From Nocardioides ganghwensis (GTDB lineage Bacteria; Actinomycetota; Actinomycetes; Propionibacteriales; Nocardioidaceae): DNA of 64,000 nt. Positions 10,366 to 19,299 of the stretch are shown piece after piece. Numbering within the stretch: the first letter of the stretch is position 1; each line of letters begins with the position of its first letter. Where the stretch lies: NCBI RefSeq assembly GCF_014779655.1, contig NZ_JACXYX010000008.1, forward strand, positions 62,001-126,000, in the 5' to 3' direction. Both the position numbers and the translations under genes were made by a program. The notes under the pieces were generated by a model. The model was not told where the DNA came from, did not search any database, and saw only the letters and a program-made list of their open reading frames with translations.

Positions 10366-11766
10366 TCACACGCCCTGCGAGACGCTCGACATGTTGAAGT
10401 CGGGGATCCGCAGGGCAGGGGTGGCGGTGCGCGAGAAGTAGTCGTCGCCCCACTCGCGGCTGAAGCTCGGCACCGTGTCGGTGGCGGCGCTGAACCGGTT
10501 GAGCAGGTCGATCGGGCTCTCGTTCCAGCGGAAGTTGTTGGCGGCGCCGACGATCTCGCCGTCCTCGACGACGTAGACGCCGTCGCGGGTGAGGCCGGTC
10601 AGGAGCATGGTCTGCGGGTCGACCTCGCGGATGTACCACAGGCAGGTCAGCAGCAGGCCGCGCTGCGTGCCGGCGACCAGGTCGTCGACGGTGCCCGCGC
10701 CGTCGCCGACCTCGAGGACCAGGTTGTCGATCATCGGGGTGACCGGCTGGCCGGTCATCCGGGCCGAGTGCCGGGTCTGGATGAGCCCGGTGAGGAGGCC
10801 GTCGCGGATCCAGTCGGTGCGCTCGAGCGGGAGACCGTTGTCGAAGACCGAGTCGGTGTTGTCGGAGGCGCCGGTGACCACGAAGGGCGCGCACTCGAGA
10901 CCGGCGTACGCGGGGTCGGAGAAGAGGCTCACGCCTGGCGCGGCGATCTTGTCACCGATCCGGGTGCCGCCTCCGCGGCGGCTGTAGACGGACTCGCCCT
11001 CGTGCGCGACGCGGGCGCCGGCGCCCCAGTAGGCGTCGATCATCAGGTCGGCCACCGAGGAGGGCGGCAGGATCGTGTCGTAGCGACCCGCCGGCAGGTC
11101 GACCCGCCGCTCGGCCCAGCCCAGCCGCTGCTTGACGGTGGCGGCCATCGCGGCGGCGTCGACGTCGCGGAAGTCGCGCGTCGCCCCGCCCGTCCACGCG
11201 CTGCGGGTCAGGGCGTCGTCCTTGCCGGTGCAGGCGTAGTGCCCGGTGGGTTGGACGTGGCGCAGCCGCAGCCCGCGACTGGAGCCGAGGTAGGTCGTGG
11301 TCACGTCGTGGTTGACGAAGCCGTAGAGCAGTCGCCGCTCTGCGGTGGCCTCGGCGAAGGCCTCGCCGAGGGCGGGTGCGAAGGCGTCGTAGACACCGAT
11401 GTCGGTGGTCCCCGGCTCCTCGTCCCAGTCGGACGAGGCCACGTCCGCCACGAGCTCGGCCGCGTCCTCGGCGGGCGACGCGGCACGCGCGGCGGCGTCC
11501 GCGGCCTCGACGAGGGCAGTCACCTGCTCGGTGGTCGAGGCACTGCCCGACACCGACCCGGTGGCCGTCCCGCCGTCGACAGCGACGAAGCTGACCACGG
11601 TCACCGAGACCTCGGTCATGACTCCGTTGGTGGTGAGGGTGTTGTTGGCCCAGCGCAGGTTCGCGCTGGTGACGTCGCGGACGATGGCGATGCAGTCGTC
11701 GGCGGTCGAGGTCGCCAGCGCGTGCTCGACGAGCTGCTGGGCCGTTGTGCGCGGGGTGGTCGTCAT
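10366..11766 (-). CDS. tldE: TldE/PmbA-family protein
   Basis: 466 aa. It starts at ATG 11766, overlapping the tldD stop (TGATG), so the two are coupled. It has the TldD/PmbA fold but no HExxxH; this non-catalytic partner forms the TldD-TldE heterodimeric metalloprotease, which in enterobacteria processes microcin B17 and degrades unfolded peptides. Typical segments are MLLTGLTRDGVYVVEDGEIVGAANN-like C-terminal text (residues about 405-430) and GLPLERTDWIRDGLL. A start inside the tldD gene is excluded, because the longer open frame there is the shadow of tldD. Confidence 0.9.
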   Translation of the reverse strand: MTTTPRTTAQQLVEHALATSTADDCIAIVRDVTSANLRWANNTLTTNGVMTEVSVTVVSFVAVDGGTATGSVSGSASTTEQVTALVEAADAAARAASPAEDAAELVADVASSDWDEEPGTTDIGVYDAFAPALGEAFAEATAERRLLYGFVNHDVTTTYLGSSRGLRLRHVQPTGHYACTGKDDALTRSAWTGGATRDFRDVDAAAMAATVKQRLGWAERRVDLPAGRYDTILPPSSVADLMIDAYWGAGARVAHEGESVYSRRGGGTRIGDKIAAPGVSLFSDPAYAGLECAPFVVTGASDNTDSVFDNGLPLERTDWIRDGLLTGLIQTRHSARMTGQPVTPMIDNLVLEVGDGAGTVDDLVAGTQRGLLLTCLWYIREVDPQTMLLTGLTRDGVYVVEDGEIVGAANNFRWNESPIDLLNRFSAATDTVPSFSREWGDDYFSRTATPALRIPDFNMSSVSQGV

Positions 11767-13286
11767 CAGCGGCCTGCCTCGTCGATGGTGTTGAGGATGT
11801 TGACGCCCCGGAAGAGCGCTGTCGGGCAGCCGTGGCTGACGGCTGCGACCTGGCCCGGCTGGGCCTTGCCGCAGTTGAACGCGCCGCCGAGCAGCCAGGT
11901 GTCCTGCCCGCCGACGGCCTCCATCGAGCCCCAGAAGTCGGTCGTGGTGGCCTGGTAGGCCACGTCGCGGAGCATGCCGTCGAGGCGGCCGTCGGTGATC
12001 TTGTAGAAGCGCTGCCCGGTGAACTGGAAGTTGAACCTCTGCATGTCGATCGACCACGACTTGTCGCCGACGACGTAGATGCCGCGCTCGACCCTCGAGA
12101 CCAGGTCGTCGGTGCTCAGCCCGTCGGTGCCGGGCATGAGCGACACGTTGGCCATCCGCTGGATCGGGATGTGGCCGGGGGAGTCGGCGTACGCGCAGCC
12201 GTTGGAACGCCCCTCGTTGAGCTCGGGCTTGAGGTGGCCCATCGAGCGGTCGAGCTGGTAGCCGACCAGCACGCCGTCGCGCACGATGTCCCAGGCCTGG
12301 GTCTGCACGCCCTCGTCGTCGTAGCCGACGGTGGCCAGGCCGTGCTCCTGGGTGCGGTCGCCGCGGACGTTCATCACCGGAGAGCCGTACTGGAGGGTGC
12401 CGAGCTTGTCGTAGGTCGCGAAGGACGTGCCGGCGTAGTTGGCCTCGTAGCCCAGCGCACGGTCGAGCTCGGTCGCGTGACCGATGGACTCGTGGATGGT
12501 AAGCCAGAGGTTGGAGGGGTGGACGACGAGGTCGTACGTCCCCGCCTCGACGCTCGGCGCCCGGAGCTTCTCGGCGAGGAGCTCCGGCACCTCCGCGAGC
12601 TCGGCGTCCCAGTCCCAGTGGCCGTCGGTGAGGTACTCCCAGCCGCGCCCGACGGGCGGGGCGATGGACGCCATGGAGTCGAAGATGCCGGTCTCCGCGT
12701 CCTCGCCGGTGGCCTCGAACCCCGGCTGGAGGCGTACGCGCTGCTGGGTCGTGCGGGTGCCGGAGAGGTCGGCGTAGTACTTGTTCTCCTGGACCTGCTG
12801 GAGGAACGCAGTGGCGTGCGCGACGGCGGCCCCGGCGCGCAGGCGCTCGGTCCAGTCGACGAGGAGCGCGGACTTGTCGCGGGTGGGGACCTCGAGCGGG
12901 TTGACGTCGTAGCCGGAGACCCAGGTGACGTCGTCGTGGACGGGCTCGGGCGCGAGCTCGACGGGCGTGGTGGTCATCGCGGCGGCCACCTTGGCGACGG
13001 CGACAGCCGTCTCGGCCACGCGCCGGGCCTCGTCGTCGGTCAGCACCACGCCGGAGGCGAACCCCCACGCACCTTCGTGGACCACTCGGACCGCGAAACC
13101 GAGGTCCTCGGCGTCGCTCGCGGTCTGCAGGACGCCGTCGCGGGCGCCGAGGTACTGGTAGCGGTTGCGCTCGAACCGGAAGTCCGCATGGCCGGCACCG
13201 AGCTCCTGGGCCCGCGAGAGGGCCACCTCGCCGAGCCGACGGTGCGGCAGGTCGCTGAAGGTCGGGTCGAGCCCGGGCGCACTCAT
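11766..13286 (-). CDS. tldD: TldD-family metalloprotease
   Basis: 506 aa from ATG 13286. The catalytic HExxxH motif is H265-E-S-I-G-H270, followed by ATELDRALGYEANYAGTSF, characteristic of TldD. With TldE it makes a proteolytic chamber that cleaves small unfolded peptides and matures some RiPPs. No RiPP precursor is visible nearby, so a housekeeping role is likely. Start choice: an in-frame upstream codon at 13325 would add 13 poorly conserved residues; neither has a clear Shine-Dalgarno. It is the first gene of the tldD-tldE pair. Confidence 0.93.
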   Translation of the reverse strand: MSAPGLDPTFSDLPHRRLGEVALSRAQELGAGHADFRFERNRYQYLGARDGVLQTASDAEDLGFAVRVVHEGAWGFASGVVLTDDEARRVAETAVAVAKVAAAMTTTPVELAPEPVHDDVTWVSGYDVNPLEVPTRDKSALLVDWTERLRAGAAVAHATAFLQQVQENKYYADLSGTRTTQQRVRLQPGFEATGEDAETGIFDSMASIAPPVGRGWEYLTDGHWDWDAELAEVPELLAEKLRAPSVEAGTYDLVVHPSNLWLTIHESIGHATELDRALGYEANYAGTSFATYDKLGTLQYGSPVMNVRGDRTQEHGLATVGYDDEGVQTQAWDIVRDGVLVGYQLDRSMGHLKPELNEGRSNGCAYADSPGHIPIQRMANVSLMPGTDGLSTDDLVSRVERGIYVVGDKSWSIDMQRFNFQFTGQRFYKITDGRLDGMLRDVAYQATTTDFWGSMEAVGGQDTWLLGGAFNCGKAQPGQVAAVSHGCPTALFRGVNILNTIDEAGR

Positions 13287-13357
13287 GGGCACGAACCTAG
13301 CCGAGCGTGCACCCGGCGTACGCACGACCTCCCGCGCGTGCGCGCGCTCGGTCCGAA

Positions 13358-16300
13358 CTAGGCGAGGGAGAGGGTCGTGTGGCTGCCGGTGCGCCCCCGG
13401 TGCACCCGCAGCTGGGTCGGGATGCGGGTCTGGAGCTCGGGGACGTGGCTGACCACGCCCACGACGCGACCGCCGTCGCGGAGGGTGTCGAGGGTGTCCA
13501 TGACGCCCTCCAGCGTCTCGGCGTCGAGGGAGCCGAAGCCCTCGTCGACGAACAGGGTCTCGAGGTCGGTCCCGCCGGCCTCGTCGGTGATCACGTCGGC
13601 GAGGCCGAGGGCGAGCGCGAGGGACACGACGAACGTCTCGCCGCCCGACAGCGTCGCCGGGTCACGGTTGTCGCCGGTCCAGTCGTCGCGCACGAGCAGG
13701 CTCAGGCCACCGCGCGTCTCCCCGGCGCCGCGGCTGCCGGTGTGGACGAGCGAGTAGCGCTGGTCGCTCATCGTGGACAGCCGCAGGTTGGCCGCGTCGA
13801 CGACCTGTCCGAGGCGGTGGGCGAGGACGTAGGCGGACAGGCGCATCTGGAGGCGGTTGTCGGCGTGCTTGCCCTCGACCATCGCGGCGACGTCGGTGAC
13901 GAGGTCGAGGTCGGCGAGGACCGGCTCCCAGGCGGCCAGCGCCGACGTCATCTCCTCGGAGAGACCGCGGAGCCGACGACCGCGGTCGCGCAGGCCCATG
14001 TCGCGGTGGCGAGCCGCGGCGGCCTGCTCCTTGGCGCGGTGGTGGGCCTGGGCGAGGGCCTCGAGGTCGGGTGGCTCCACGCCGGCGGAGCGGACGAGGT
14101 CGTCGTCGGCCAGCAGCTCGCTCACCCGGGCGACCTCGCGCTCGTGGCGTTCGATGGCCTGGAGCAGGCCTGCCAGCTCGTCCTCGGCCAGCCAGGCCGC
14201 CGCCGCGGCCGCCGAGGAGTCGAACCCTGCCGTGGCAGCCACCTCGTCGGCCGCCGCCTGCGTGCTGGCCGCGGTGGCGCGGGCGCGCAGCAGGTCGGCG
14301 GTGAGGTCGGCGTGGCGCTGGGCGAGGGCCTCGACCTGCTGGTGGTGTGCGGTGAGGGCGTCGAGGTCGGCACCGTCGGCGGCGTCCGCCCCGGAGGGGA
14401 CGACGGCGGCGATCTGGTCGCGCAGGTCGTCGAGCCGGGACGCGAGCACGGCCGCCTCGGTGTCGTGGCGCACCAGCGCGGCGGACAGCTCCTCGCGCTC
14501 GCGCGTCAGGGCGTCCTGCTCCGCCTCGAGCTCGGCGACCCGGGCCGCGTGTGCCCCGACCGTGGCGCCCAGGGTCCGTGCGCGCTCGAGGCGTGCCAGG
14601 AGGCCCTCCTCCTCGACGAGGAGGCGCTCGACGGACTCGCCGGACTCCGCGAGCGCGGCGGCGAGGCGGGTCTCGAGTCCGCGGACCTGCTGGGCGTGGG
14701 CCTCGACCACGACCTCGAGGTCGTCGGCCTCGCGGCGCGCCTCGCGCTCGGTCGCGTCGTCGGGCGCGCCGGGCGCGGGCGAGGCGGGGGAGGGGTGCTC
14801 GGCCGAGCCGCACACCGGGCAGCAGGCACCCACGGCGAGCTTGAGGGCGATCTCGGCGGCCATCCCGTCGAGCCTTTGCTCGCGGATCTCGACCAGCGTC
14901 TCCCTCGCCAGCAGTCGCGCCGCGGTCGCCTCGGCGAGCGACTGCTGGGCGGAGTCGAGCTGCGAGGTCAGGGTCTCGGCGGTGCGCGCGGCACGGATCC
15001 GGACGTGGAGGACCTCGAGGTCGCGCGCGAGGGCGTCGGTCGCCGCGACTGCTTCGCGGGCGGCCTCGAGGGCCGGCGCGAGCTCGGCGAGCTCGTGGGG
15101 CACGGCGACCGCGCGGTCGTCGACCCGCCGCAGCTCGTCGTCGGTCGCGGCACGGGCCCGCGTCGTACGGGCGAGCTGCCGGTGGAGGTCGAGGGCCTGT
15201 CGCTGGAGGGGCCGGACCCGGGCGATGTCGGTGAGCGCGCGGGTGGCCGTGCGTCCGAGCTCGGCGACGGCCTGTGCGTCCTGCGGGGGGTCGTCGAGCA
15301 GGTCGACCAGGGTCGCGAGCGCCGCCGCGCAGTCGCGCTCGAGCCCGACCACGTCGGCGCGGGACTGGGCGGCGAGCTCGTGCAAGGACAGCACCGCGGT
15401 GGCTCGTCGGGCCTTGTCGGCGCGGCGCTTGCGGCTGGCGTGCTCCTGCGCGGCCGCCTCGATCGCCGCCCACGCTCGGCGGGCGGCCGCATGGGTGGCG
15501 CGCAGCCCGGCGAGCTCGATCCCGGCGGCGCTCGCCTCGGCCGCCGCGACCTCCGCTGCGGCTGCCGCCTCGACGACGACGGCCTGCTCCACCGACGCGG
15601 CCACGGCCGCCTCGGTGAGCCCGGCGAGCCACGCGTCGAGGGAGCGCGGGTCGCCCGGCCAGTCCTCGGGGGCGACGTCGCCACCGACCTCGCTGATGCG
15701 GCTGACGAGGTCGGCGACGGTGGCGCGGTGCTCCTCGGAGGTCCGACGCAGCTCGACGCGGCGATCGCGCAGCCACCGCTCGGTGCGGTCGAACCGACCT
15801 GTCTGGAACACCTGTTGGAGCAGGGCGTGCCGCTCCTCGGAGCGAGCCCGGAGGAAGGCCTGGAACCGCCCCTGCGGGAGCATCGCCACCTGGCAGAACT
15901 GCGGGAGCGTCATCCCGACCAGTCGGGTCACGAGGTGGCCGGTCTCGTCGAGGCGGGTGCTGAGCGGCTGCCAGGCGCCCTCCTCAGTGTCGTCGCCGTC
16001 GACGGCCCCGGGCCCGCGCTCGGCGCGATGCTCGGAGATCACCACGCGAGCCTGCTCGGTGGTGGTGCCGGTGCCGCGCTTCTTGGGGCGGACCCACGCC
16101 GGCGAGCGGTCGATCCGGAACCGGCGGCCCGACAGGGTCACCTCGAGCACGACCCGAGGGACGACGTCGGGCGCAGCGTGGTCGGAGCGGAGCCGCTTGG
16201 CCACGGCGCGGTCGCCGGGGACGTCGCCGTAGAGGGCGAAGCACACCGCGTCGAGGACGCTGGACTTCCCGGCGCCCGTCGGTCCGCTCAGGAGGAACAG

Positions 16301-16387
16301 CCCTGCGTCGGACAACGTGTCGAAGTCGATGGAGACGGGGTCGGCGAAGGGACCGAAGGCGACGATCTCGAGGTGGTGCAGCCTCAT
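13358..16387 (-). CDS. sbcC: Exonuclease SbcC, SMC-like ATPase subunit
   Basis: 1009 aa. It starts at ATG 16387, overlapping the sbcD stop by ATGA; the frame stays open upstream but that part is a shadow of sbcD. Walker A GPTGAGKS is at residues 35-42. Long Ala/Arg/Glu-rich coiled-coil arms flank a zinc hook CPVC near residue 523. The ABC signature LSGGETFVV is near residue 914 and Walker B LFVDEGFGSLD near 940. SbcCD cleaves hairpins and processes double-strand break ends (the Rad50/Mre11 pair of bacteria). Length and layout are normal for actinobacteria. Confidence 0.95.
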   Translation of the reverse strand: MRLHHLEIVAFGPFADPVSIDFDTLSDAGLFLLSGPTGAGKSSVLDAVCFALYGDVPGDRAVAKRLRSDHAAPDVVPRVVLEVTLSGRRFRIDRSPAWVRPKKRGTGTTTEQARVVISEHRAERGPGAVDGDDTEEGAWQPLSTRLDETGHLVTRLVGMTLPQFCQVAMLPQGRFQAFLRARSEERHALLQQVFQTGRFDRTERWLRDRRVELRRTSEEHRATVADLVSRISEVGGDVAPEDWPGDPRSLDAWLAGLTEAAVAASVEQAVVVEAAAAAEVAAAEASAAGIELAGLRATHAAARRAWAAIEAAAQEHASRKRRADKARRATAVLSLHELAAQSRADVVGLERDCAAALATLVDLLDDPPQDAQAVAELGRTATRALTDIARVRPLQRQALDLHRQLARTTRARAATDDELRRVDDRAVAVPHELAELAPALEAAREAVAATDALARDLEVLHVRIRAARTAETLTSQLDSAQQSLAEATAARLLARETLVEIREQRLDGMAAEIALKLAVGACCPVCGSAEHPSPASPAPGAPDDATEREARREADDLEVVVEAHAQQVRGLETRLAAALAESGESVERLLVEEEGLLARLERARTLGATVGAHAARVAELEAEQDALTREREELSAALVRHDTEAAVLASRLDDLRDQIAAVVPSGADAADGADLDALTAHHQQVEALAQRHADLTADLLRARATAASTQAAADEVAATAGFDSSAAAAAAWLAEDELAGLLQAIERHEREVARVSELLADDDLVRSAGVEPPDLEALAQAHHRAKEQAAAARHRDMGLRDRGRRLRGLSEEMTSALAAWEPVLADLDLVTDVAAMVEGKHADNRLQMRLSAYVLAHRLGQVVDAANLRLSTMSDQRYSLVHTGSRGAGETRGGLSLLVRDDWTGDNRDPATLSGGETFVVSLALALGLADVITDEAGGTDLETLFVDEGFGSLDAETLEGVMDTLDTLRDGGRVVGVVSHVPELQTRIPTQLRVHRGRTGSHTTLSLA

Positions 16388-17574
16388 GACGCACCTCCGG
16401 TGCGACCGGAGGCGGCGGTCGCGCGGACGGCGACATCCTGCTCGGGGTCGTGGCAGCAGGCGTCGATGGCTTCCTGGAGCAGTGCGGACTCGGCCTTGGT
16501 CGCCTTCGAGCCACGGACGTGGCGGACGAAGTCGAGGGCGATCGCGTGGTCGCTGGTGCCGGCAGCGGGACGGGCGGGGACCTGGCCGTCGGCGGCGACG
16601 CTCGGGAACTGCAGGACGAGGGTGTGGGGGAAGCGTCGGCGCAATTGCTCCATCGCGCGGGCCGGTCGCCGGCTGTCGGTGAGGGTGACCTGCACCCAGT
16701 CGTCCTCGTGCTCGGTGAGGGACGCGTCGGACAGCAGTCCCTTGAGGGTGCCGGTCAGTCGCGTGAGGCGCCGGGGGACCGGTGCGTCGACCCAGGTCGC
16801 CGAGGCGAAGCCCGCGGCGTCGAGGTCGACCAGCCACGACCCCTTGACCTGGTCGGCCTCGGAGAAGGAGTAGGCCAGGGGCGAGCCGGAGTAGCGCAGG
16901 CCGTCGGCCAGCACGTGGCGGCCGTGCAGGTGCCCGAGGGCGGTGTAGTCGATGCCGTCGAAGACACTGGTCGCCACGCGCGAGACCCCGCCGACGCTGA
17001 TGTCGCGCTCGGACTCCGACGGCGTGGCGCCGGCGACGAACGCGTGGGCGAGCACGACCGAGCGGGTCGATGCGGGACGGGCGGCGAGGTCCGTACGCAC
17101 GCGGGTCATGGCCTCCGACAACGCAGCCTCGTGACTGCGAGCCCCCAGCGCCCACGGCCCGAGGAGCGCGGACGGGTCGAGGTAGGGGAGGGCGTGGAAC
17201 GCGACGTCGCCGTGCCGGTCGGAGAGCACCACCGGGGTGCCCACCGAGGAAGGATCGGTCCGCACGAAGACGCCTGCCGCGTCCATCAGGCGCGAGCCGA
17301 AGCCGAGGCGCTGGGCGCTGTCGTGGTTGCCGCTGCTGACGACGACCTGGGCGCGGGAGGCGGCCAGTCGGGCGAACGTCTCGTCGGCGAGCGCGACCGC
17401 GTCGACGTGGGGGAGCGCGCGGTCGTAGACGTCGCCCGAGACCGCGACGACGTCGACCTCCTCCGCGGCGACGACCTCGAGGAGGTGGTCGACGAACGCG
17501 GCCTGGTGCCCGAGCAGGTCCTCGCGGTGGAAGGACCTCCCCAGGTGCCAGTCAGAGGTGTGGAGGATGCGCAC
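16384..17574 (-). CDS. sbcD: Exonuclease SbcD, Mre11-like nuclease subunit
   Basis: 396 aa. The metallophosphoesterase motifs are D8-W-H10, GDVYD (D48), GNHD (82-85) and GHLHGRH, which coordinate two Mn ions. It works with SbcC in ATP-dependent double-strand exonuclease and hairpin endonuclease activity. It is the upstream gene of the sbcD-sbcC pair on the minus strand. An 86-base gap separates it from fdhD upstream. The start MRILHTSDWHLGR is the universal family start. Confidence 0.95.
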   Translation of the reverse strand: MRILHTSDWHLGRSFHREDLLGHQAAFVDHLLEVVAAEEVDVVAVSGDVYDRALPHVDAVALADETFARLAASRAQVVVSSGNHDSAQRLGFGSRLMDAAGVFVRTDPSSVGTPVVLSDRHGDVAFHALPYLDPSALLGPWALGARSHEAALSEAMTRVRTDLAARPASTRSVVLAHAFVAGATPSESERDISVGGVSRVATSVFDGIDYTALGHLHGRHVLADGLRYSGSPLAYSFSEADQVKGSWLVDLDAAGFASATWVDAPVPRRLTRLTGTLKGLLSDASLTEHEDDWVQVTLTDSRRPARAMEQLRRRFPHTLVLQFPSVAADGQVPARPAAGTSDHAIALDFVRHVRGSKATKAESALLQEAIDACCHDPEQDVAVRATAASGRTGGAS

Positions 17575-17660
17575 GGGTCGACCGTAGATCGCGGCACCGA
17601 CAGAGCCGGGCCACCACGCCGCCCGGGTGGATCAAGCCCCGGTCAAACCTCGGTCAAGGC

Positions 17661-18488
17661 TCAGGTGTAGTTCACCGAACGACCCGCCGAGGTGAAGCCC
17701 CAGAGGTGGATGCCGGCCTCGCCGGCGAGCTGCGCGGCGAGGCTGGTCGGCGCCCCGACCGCGACGATCGCCCCGATGCCGCTCGCGGCGGCCTTCTGCA
17801 CCAGCTCGAAGCCGACGCGGCCGCTCAGCACGAGGCACGCCGCCGCGGGCGACTCGCCCGCCAGCACCCGGGACCCCACGACCTTGTCGACGGCGTTGTG
17901 GCGTCCGACGTCCTCGCGCACGACGAGGATGGTCCCGTCGGCGTCGGCCAGCCCGGCTGCGTGGACGCCGCCGGTCCGCGCGAAGAGGACCTGGCGCTCG
18001 CGCAGTGCCTCCGGCAGGCGGCGTACGACCTCGGCGTCGGGGCGCCTGCCGGACCACGGGGGAGCGGTGCGGGTGGCGAGGGCGTCGGCGACGCTGTCCT
18101 TGCCGCACACGCCGCACGCGGAGGAGCCGGCGGACGCGGCGACGTGCCGATGGGGCAGGTCGGTGCCGGCGGCGAGGGACACCGTGACGACGTTGAGCTC
18201 CTGGTCGGGTGTCAGGTCGGCGTCGGTACAGTAGGCGACCTGGGTGACCGCGTCGGGTGCGGCGAGTCCCTCGTTGACCAGCCAGCCCGCGGCGAGCTCG
18301 AAGTCGTGTCCCGGGGTGCGCATCGTGACCCAGGCCCGGCGCGGCTCGAGCCGACCGGCCCGGACGCGGATCTCCAGCGGCTCCTCGGTGACGAGTCGGT
18401 CCTCGCGGGCCACCTCGGAGTCGACGGTGTGCTCGACGACGCGGGTGCGGACCGAGGGTCCGGGCCGTCGTGCTCGTTGCATCGTCAC
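17661..18488 (-). CDS. fdhD: Formate dehydrogenase accessory sulfurtransferase FdhD
   Basis: 275 aa. The conserved sulfur-carrying pair is C125-G-V-C128 in SSACGVCGKDS, and VREDVGRHNAVDKVVG is a family signature. FdhD transfers sulfur from a cysteine desulfurase to the molybdenum cofactor of formate dehydrogenases. No formate dehydrogenase or Mo-cofactor gene is in the window, so its client lies elsewhere. ATG at 18488; a second ATG two codons on is possible. A palindromic repeat (18576-18611) lies upstream between it and a divergent small gene. Confidence 0.93.
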   Translation of the reverse strand: MTMQRARRPGPSVRTRVVEHTVDSEVAREDRLVTEEPLEIRVRAGRLEPRRAWVTMRTPGHDFELAAGWLVNEGLAAPDAVTQVAYCTDADLTPDQELNVVTVSLAAGTDLPHRHVAASAGSSACGVCGKDSVADALATRTAPPWSGRRPDAEVVRRLPEALRERQVLFARTGGVHAAGLADADGTILVVREDVGRHNAVDKVVGSRVLAGESPAAACLVLSGRVGFELVQKAAASGIGAIVAVGAPTSLAAQLAGEAGIHLWGFTSAGRSVNYT

Positions 18489-18575
18489 CTGACGACCCTA
18501 GCCCTGCGGGCCACGCGACGGGTGGGCGAGATCACCCCGTCGCTGATGCACGGGGCGCAGTGTGGGCTCCCTAGG

Positions 18576-18611
18576 ATGTAAGAGTCGCTCTCGGGCGGCT
18601 ACATCTTACAT
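18576..18611. promoter_or_regulatory. Inverted repeat ATGTAAGA ... TCTTACAT
   Basis: Two perfect 8-base arms are 20 bases apart in the intergenic region between fdhD and the small gene at 18663. The arms are AT-rich in otherwise very GC-rich DNA, which suggests a regulator site or a promoter with symmetric operator halves. It could act on either divergent gene. It is unlikely to be a terminator because it sits upstream of both genes. Confidence 0.45.
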
Positions 18612-18662
18612 TCCCTGCTCGCCACGCGAGGGCCGGACGCCCTCGGAAGGACAGACCTCCAC

Positions 18663-18806
18663 ATGAACCCGCAGCTGCACCTCGCCATCAGCCTCGTCGA
18701 CGCGCGAGCACGGTCGACCGAGGACCGGGCGCTCCTGCGCGACGTGGAGATCGCCCGCCGCGAGGAGCGTCGCGCCCGTCGCGCATCGCGTCGCGCCACC
18801 CGCTGA
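18663..18806 (+). CDS. Small Arg-rich hypothetical protein
   Basis: 47 aa: MNPQLHLAISLVDARARS at the start, then an acidic/basic helix ending in ARRASRRATR. GGAAGGACAG lies about 10 bases before the ATG. Third-position GC is high, as in neighbours. Short proteins of this pattern (a hydrophobic amphipathic start followed by an Arg-rich tail) are common in Nocardioides-type genomes, but I cannot name a family. It is divergent from fdhD and 46 bases before the OsmC gene. Moderate confidence that it is translated. Confidence 0.5.
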   Translation: MNPQLHLAISLVDARARSTEDRALLRDVEIARREERRARRASRRATR

Positions 18807-18852
18807 CCCTCGCGCGGGCCGGGCGGCGTACCGCTCTGGCAGGGTGGTCGTC

Positions 18853-19299
18853 ATGACGGACGAGACCCACGACGAGAACCTCCGCAGCGTCGAGATCGCC
18901 CGGATCGGGCCGGCCCGGTTCAAGGCGACCAACGCCCGCGGCGGCGAGACCTTCTTCGGCACCGGGGGAGAGGACCCCGACTTCACGCCGGTCGAGCTGC
19001 TGCTGGCGGCCATCGCGGGCTGCAGCGCGCTCGACGTGGAGGCGATCACGCACAAGCGCACGTCGAGCACGACGTTCGACGTGCACGCCGAGGGACGCAA
19101 GGTCCGCGACGAGCAGGGCAACCACCTGACCGGACTGCGGGTGTCGTTCGACGTCGCCTTCCCGGAGGGACCTGACGGCGATGCGGCTCGTGACCGGCTC
19201 CAGGCGGCGGTCGAGATGTCGCGCGACCGCCTCTGCACCGTCTCCCGGACGGTGCAGCTGGGGGAGGACGTGGTGTACGAGCCGGTCAGCCGATCGTGA
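18853..19299 (+). CDS. OsmC/Ohr-family peroxidase-like protein
   Basis: 148 aa from ATG 18853, with AGGGTGG just upstream; an in-frame GTG three codons earlier is less likely. The two redox cysteines of the family are present: C57 in LLAAIAGCSALD and C128 in DRLCTVSR, so thiol-dependent reduction of organic hydroperoxides is plausible. Its closest pattern is the general OsmC group rather than Ohr. Its last 14 bases overlap the 3' end of the convergent cyclophilin gene. Confidence 0.9.
   Translation: MTDETHDENLRSVEIARIGPARFKATNARGGETFFGTGGEDPDFTPVELLLAAIAGCSALDVEAITHKRTSSTTFDVHAEGRKVRDEQGNHLTGLRVSFDVAFPEGPDGDAARDRLQAAVEMSRDRLCTVSRTVQLGEDVVYEPVSRS

Noticed and set aside
13307..16873. Very long plus-strand open frame across sbcC
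   Set aside because: Shadow of sbcC; composition is dominated by Gly/Arg/Glu/Val repeats and no domain is visible.
16388..17155. N-terminal extension of SbcC into sbcD
   Set aside because: The real start is ATG 16387 in the ATGA overlap; the upstream part is antiparallel-like noise in the sbcD region and has an Arg-rich shadow composition.
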